Below, piece by piece: positions 23,302 through 26,451 of a stretch of DNA of 26,451 nucleotides. A program made the position numbers and the translations under genes. This DNA comes from Planctomycetaceae bacterium UBA4732 (lineage in GTDB: Bacteria > Planctomycetota > Planctomycetia > Gemmatales > Gemmataceae), in the NCBI GenBank assembly GCA_002404095.1, contig DHJA01000260.1, forward strand, positions 5,892-32,342. Reading direction: 5' to 3'. Position 1 is the stretch's first letter; each line of letters opens with the position of its first letter. The notes under the pieces are model-generated. The model worked only from the letters and a program-made list of their open reading frames with translations, had not been told where the DNA came from and did no database searches.

Positions 23302-23388
23302 TGGCGAGCGGGGGGCGTAAGCCCCCTGATTCCGTAACCCATCGGCGACAACAGGAAGAATCAGGGGGCTTACGCCCCCCGCTCGCCA
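23302..23388. repeat. Perfect 30-bp palindrome between tpiA and secG
   Basis: The arms 23302-23331 and 23359-23388 are exact reverse complements around a 27-nt loop and contain GGCGAGCGGGGGGCGTAAGC. This is the full-length version of the half-elements at the tsaC and lnt stops. It begins 1 bp after the tpiA stop and may terminate the aroF-tpiA transcript. Confidence 0.9.
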
Positions 23389-23389
23389 G

Positions 23390-24145
23390 TTATAGCGCCG
23401 CGCGCACGATCGCCAGGAACTGCCCCGCGTTCAGGCTGGCGCCGCCGATCAAACCGCCGTCCACATCGGGTTGATGCAACAAGGCGGCAGCGTTCTCCGG
23501 CTTCATACTGCCGCCGTACTGTATAGGAAGCGCAGCGGCCGCTTCCTCGCCGAAGCGTTCCGCGATTCGCCCGCGAATATAGGCGTGCGCCTGCTGGGCC
23601 TGTTCCGGCGTGGCGTTGACGCCGGTGCCGATGGCCCAGACCGGCTCGTAGGCCAACACGACGCGGCGCAATCCCGCCGCGTCCAGCCCGGCCAACCCGC
23701 CGGTCAGCTGGGCGTCGAGTACGGCCTCGGTGCGGTCGGCCTTGCGTTCGTCCAACGTCTCACCCAGACAGAGGATGACGTGCAATCCGGCGGTCAGGGC
23801 GGCGTGGACCTTGCGGTTGATGAAGGCGTCGGTTTCGCCGAGCTTGTGCCGGCGTTCGCTGTGACCGAGGATGACCCACCGGCAGCCCACGTCGGCCAGC
23901 ATGACGGGGCTGACCTCGCCGGTAAAGGCGCCTTCTTTCTCGGGGTAACAGTTCTGAGCGCCCAATTCAACCGCGCTGCCGCGCAACACCGCGGCCACCT
24001 CCGCGAGGTACGGCGCCGGCGGGCAGACCGCGACGTGGACGCGCTTCTCGGCGCCGAGACCTTCGACCACCGCGGCCGCCAATGCCTTGGCGCTGGCCGC
24101 CGTGGTAAACATCTTCCAGTTGCCGGCGACGAACTTTTCTCGCAT
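23390..24145 (-). CDS. tpiA: Triosephosphate isomerase
   Basis: It interconverts dihydroxyacetone phosphate and glyceraldehyde 3-phosphate. The 251-residue TIM barrel has all catalytic residues: Lys11 in GNWKM, His95 in VILGHSERR and Glu167 in [11 protein letters not shown]; the phosphate-binding YGGSMKPEN and GLIGGASLN are also present. AAGGA lies about 8 nt before the ATG at 24145. It starts 10 bp after the stop of the DAHP synthase gene, so the two are probably one transcript. Confidence 0.96.
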   Translation of the reverse strand: MREKFVAGNWKMFTTAASAKALAAAVVEGLGAEKRVHVAVCPPAPYLAEVAAVLRGSAVELGAQNCYPEKEGAFTGEVSPVMLADVGCRWVILGHSERRHKLGETDAFINRKVHAALTAGLHVILCLGETLDERKADRTEAVLDAQLTGGLAGLDAAGLRRVVLAYEPVWAIGTGVNATPEQAQQAHAYIRGRIAERFGEEAAAALPIQYGGSMKPENAAALLHQPDVDGGLIGGASLNAGQFLAIVRAAL

Positions 24146-24155
24146 CGCGGAGTCC

Positions 24156-25181
24156 TTAAATCGTTTTACCCATCAGCTGCGCTAGTTTACGCAGGTCATC
24201 CGTCAACGAGGCATACTGATGCGGCAACAGTGCTTGCGGGCCGTCGGACAGCGCCTTTTCTGGGCAGCTATGGACTTCGACGTGAACGCCGTCCGCCCCG
24301 GCCGCCAGCGCGGCGCGGGCCATCGACGGAATCAGGTCGGGCCGGCCGGTCGCATGACTAGGGTCCACGATGATCGGCAAATGACTCTGGCCCTTCACAT
24401 TCGGCACCGAACTTAAGTCGAGCATGTTGCGCGTCGAATCCTCGAAGGAACGGACGCCGCGTTCGCACAACACCACGTCGGGATTGCCTTCGGACAAGAT
24501 GTATTCCGCCGACATCAGCATATCCTTGACCGTCGCGCTCATGCCGCGCTTCAGCAGCACCGGCTTATGCGTCTGGCCGACTTCCTTGAGCAAGTCGAAG
24601 TTCTGCATGTTGCGGGCGCCGATCTGGAACATATCGCCGTAACGCTCCACCAACGGCACCTGCCGCGGGTCCATCACTTCGGTGACGACCGGCATTCCGT
24701 GCTTGTGGCCCACATCGCGGAGAATGCGCAAACCCTCCTCGCCGAGTCCCTGAAAGCTGTACGGACTGGTGCGCGGCTTGAACGCGCCGCCGCGGAGGAT
24801 GTTGGCGCCGGCCTTCTTGACCGCCCCGGCGATCTCGTCAAGGATCGCCTCGCCCTCAACGGCGCACGGGCCGGCGATCAGGGCCAGTGAGCCGCCGCCG
24901 ATGCGCACCGTCTTGTCGCCGCCCTTGACTTCCACCACGGTGTCGCCGGGATGAAACTCGCGGCTGGCCAATTTGAATGGCTTCAGAATCGGCAATACCT
25001 GCTCGACGCCAGGGATGGCCAGCAGCGGCTCGGCCTGGAGCTTGCCCTCGTCGCCGATGACGCCGATCAGCGTGCGCATCTCGCCGCGGCTGAGGTGCGG
25101 CTTAAAGCCCAGTTCACGAATGCGCTCAAGGACGTGTTCGATGTGTTCATCGGTGGCGTTGGGACGGAGAACGATAATCAT
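24156..25181 (-). CDS. aroF: 3-deoxy-7-phosphoheptulonate (DAHP) synthase, class I-beta
   Basis: It condenses phosphoenolpyruvate and erythrose 4-phosphate in the first step of the shikimate pathway. The 341-residue protein begins [20 protein letters not shown], the ferredoxin-like regulatory domain (about 1-70) of the Bacillus/Thermotoga type. The barrel has AGPCAVE (metal Cys106), [53 protein letters not shown] and DGVHVEVH. The start at 25181 is chosen because the regulatory domain begins there in relatives; an ATG at 25238 would add 19 unconserved residues. No good ribosome site precedes either. Confidence 0.94.
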   Translation of the reverse strand: MIIVLRPNATDEHIEHVLERIRELGFKPHLSRGEMRTLIGVIGDEGKLQAEPLLAIPGVEQVLPILKPFKLASREFHPGDTVVEVKGGDKTVRIGGGSLALIAGPCAVEGEAILDEIAGAVKKAGANILRGGAFKPRTSPYSFQGLGEEGLRILRDVGHKHGMPVVTEVMDPRQVPLVERYGDMFQIGARNMQNFDLLKEVGQTHKPVLLKRGMSATVKDMLMSAEYILSEGNPDVVLCERGVRSFEDSTRNMLDLSSVPNVKGQSHLPIIVDPSHATGRPDLIPSMARAALAAGADGVHVEVHSCPEKALSDGPQALLPHQYASLTDDLRKLAQLMGKTI

Positions 25182-25630
25182 GGCAGTGCGCGTCGTCAGA
25201 GTTAATTTCCACGGAGGCGACGAATCCACGGCAGGCATGGCTTGTTTTAGGACAACGGAGAGCGTCGTCCAGTGCGAGATCGTTTAGCCGCGACCCGAAG
25301 GGGAGCGCGGCGGAACCAACAAACGGCCCCGCCGTTCGCCAGCGCAATTTGAAGAGCATATCGAAAGCTACCCCGAATTTCGTTGACAAACCGTCGCCAG
25401 AGATTACTATGCTTTTCCAGGTGATGTTTTCGGACGAAGGGAAGCCGGTGCGGAAGTCAAGTATCACCGAGCCGGGGGTTCCGGGGTCGCTGGAGCTGCC
25501 TGGAGCATTGGGGACTCGGTGGCAGAGTGTTTTCCGTATGGTTTGCGCCGCGCGCAAAGTCTATCGGTTATGCTTGCGCCGGGCGCAATCTAATACCAAG
25601 TTAGACCGCAGAGGCGGTCGGAGGTACGAG
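25182..25630. other. Gene-free 449-bp divergent region
   Basis: It separates the DAHP synthase gene (-) from the secreted-protein gene (+). It holds a predicted plus-strand promoter at 25383-25410. No clear promoter for the minus-strand gene and no palindromic element were found. Frames crossing it on either strand lack recognisable protein sequence. Confidence 0.5.
25383..25410 (+). promoter_or_regulatory. Predicted promoter for the secreted hypothetical protein
   Basis: TTGACA at 25383-25388 is a perfect -35. TACTAT at 25405-25410, four of six consensus bases, follows after 16 nt. It would leave a long leader of about 215 nt before the ATG at 25631. Confidence 0.4.
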
Positions 25631-26392
25631 ATGGCTCGCGCGATCGTAATCCTGCTCTTCTTCGTCCCCGTGATGGCTCTCGCGGCCGACGACCCGATCA
25701 AAGCGGAACTCGACAAGGCGCGGGCCAAGCATACCGAGGATCTGGACGCCGCCAAGACCAACTTGGTCGCCGCGCTGGACGTGAAGCTGCGTGAGGTCGC
25801 CGGCAAGGGGGATCTCGACAATGCAAAGGAGATCAAGGAGCAAAAGGAACTGTTCGAGATGGAGGGAACCCTCCCTAAGTCGCCAATGCTCGCCCGCGCC
25901 AATAGGGATTACGAGTCCGGCGTTCGCGCGGCCAAGCGGGCTATGCGCAAGGCGCTCGAAAAGGCGAAAGGGGATTACACCAAGGCCGTCAAGCTCGACC
26001 AGGCCGAGGCGATGGCGGCAGAACTCAAGGAGTTCGCTGACGCCTTGCCAGTTAAGAAGGGAACGGGTTCCGCCGTGCAGGGAGCGGAGCCGACGATCGT
26101 AGCCACCTGGGTCCACCAGATCGGAAACGGAAAAGAGGCTCTTCGATCAACGTTTAAGCTGTACTCAAACGGCAAGATCAACTCGCCAGAGGCCCGAGAC
26201 ACATGGGTGATTAAAAACGGTCTTATCATTTTGACGTGGCCGAATGCCGATGCGCCCGGCGGGGCTTGGAAGGATGTTTGCAACTTGTCGAGTGATGGGA
26301 AAAGCTACTCGGGTAAGAACAACAAGGGTACTCCGATCTACGGAGTGAAGATCGCGTCGGGAGACGCCGACGAAGAAAAGAAGAAGAAATAA
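25631..26392 (+). CDS. Secreted hypothetical protein with coiled coil and C-terminal beta domain
   Basis: The 253-residue protein starts with a signal peptide (MARAIVILLFFVPVMALA, cleavage expected after ALA). A Lys/Glu/Ala-rich helical region follows (about 20-145), with KAELDKARAKHTEDLDAAKT and RAAKRAMRKALEKAKGDYTK, probably a coiled coil. The C-terminal ~90 residues (from ATWVHQIGNGKEALRSTFKL to KGTPIYGVKI) look like a small beta domain, with regular Gly/Trp and DG turns. The end is a Lys-rich tail. GGAGG lies 7 nt before the ATG at 25631, ruling out the longer in-frame start at 25349. No function is recognised. Confidence 0.8.
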   Translation: MARAIVILLFFVPVMALAADDPIKAELDKARAKHTEDLDAAKTNLVAALDVKLREVAGKGDLDNAKEIKEQKELFEMEGTLPKSPMLARANRDYESGVRAAKRAMRKALEKAKGDYTKAVKLDQAEAMAAELKEFADALPVKKGTGSAVQGAEPTIVATWVHQIGNGKEALRSTFKLYSNGKINSPEARDTWVIKNGLIILTWPNADAPGGAWKDVCNLSSDGKSYSGKNNKGTPIYGVKIASGDADEEKKKK

Positions 26393-26451
26393 CCCTGGAG
26401 GGCCGGTGAGTCGCCAAAGAATAAATAAAAGAGCGCCATGCTCCAAATGGA

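Noticed and set aside
1..26451. tRNA or rRNA genes, insertion sequences, phage genes
   Set aside because: No cloverleaf or rRNA stretch, transposase, integrase or phage protein was recognised in any spacer or frame; short tRNA-like GGTTCG strings near 1064 lack the rest of the fold.

Overview
The window is a GC-rich bacterial chromosome segment, most likely from a planctomycete of the Gemmataceae type. The main evidence is a DUF1559 pseudopilin-like protein with an H-X9-DG tail, a CRTAC1/ASPIC-UnbV lipoprotein next to a membrane-anchored TPR protein, a stand-alone EF-G with a non-canonical switch I sequence, an aroF-tpiA-secG-yicC-gmk-rpoZ gene order, and many dispersed palindromes. This assignment is by protein style and gene context; no database search was run.

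Layout. Positions 1-823 (-) hold the start of a divergent SecA that leaves the window. Positions 824-1491 are gene-free and repeat-rich. Positions 1492-3467 (+) hold serine acetyltransferase and threonylcarbamoyl-AMP synthase. Positions 3666-8492 (-) hold an envelope gene set, transcribed from 8492 downwards: DUF1559 protein (with a one-base frameshift), transthyretin-like lipoprotein, CRTAC1-type lipoprotein and TPR membrane protein. Positions 8622-9482 (-) hold a GntR/FCD regulator. A 13-bp palindrome with the FadR-type TnGTnnnACnA pattern lies upstream of the regulator and again just upstream of a near-consensus sigma70 promoter for the DUF1559 gene. Positions 9651-12748 (-) hold apolipoprotein N-acyltransferase (lnt) and a conserved hypothetical gene. 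Positions 13256-15364 (+) hold EF-G. Positions 15411-17939 (-) hold rarA, a HEPN-like protein and a small acidic protein. Positions 18185-19444 (+) hold ribBA. Positions 19531-25181 (-) hold a membrane protein, rpoZ, gmk, yicC, secG, tpiA and a DAHP synthase gene. Positions 25631-26392 (+) hold a secreted hypothetical protein.

Non-coding structure is the most distinctive part. At least nine dispersed palindromes or half-palindromes related to GGCGAGC(C/G)GG...GCGTAAGC lie between genes. In three cases the element supplies the C-terminus and stop codon of a gene: the Sua5 and Lnt proteins share the tail FGERGA, and RarA ends inside another element. Two intergenic spacers carry degenerate 9-bp tandem repeats built on CCTATAGG.

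Most genes are housekeeping (translation, secretion, cysteine, riboflavin and aromatic biosynthesis, DNA repair). The parts worth testing are the GntR-linked envelope gene set, the acidic-protein/HEPN pair upstream of rarA, the divergent SecA, and the palindromes recruited as stop codons.
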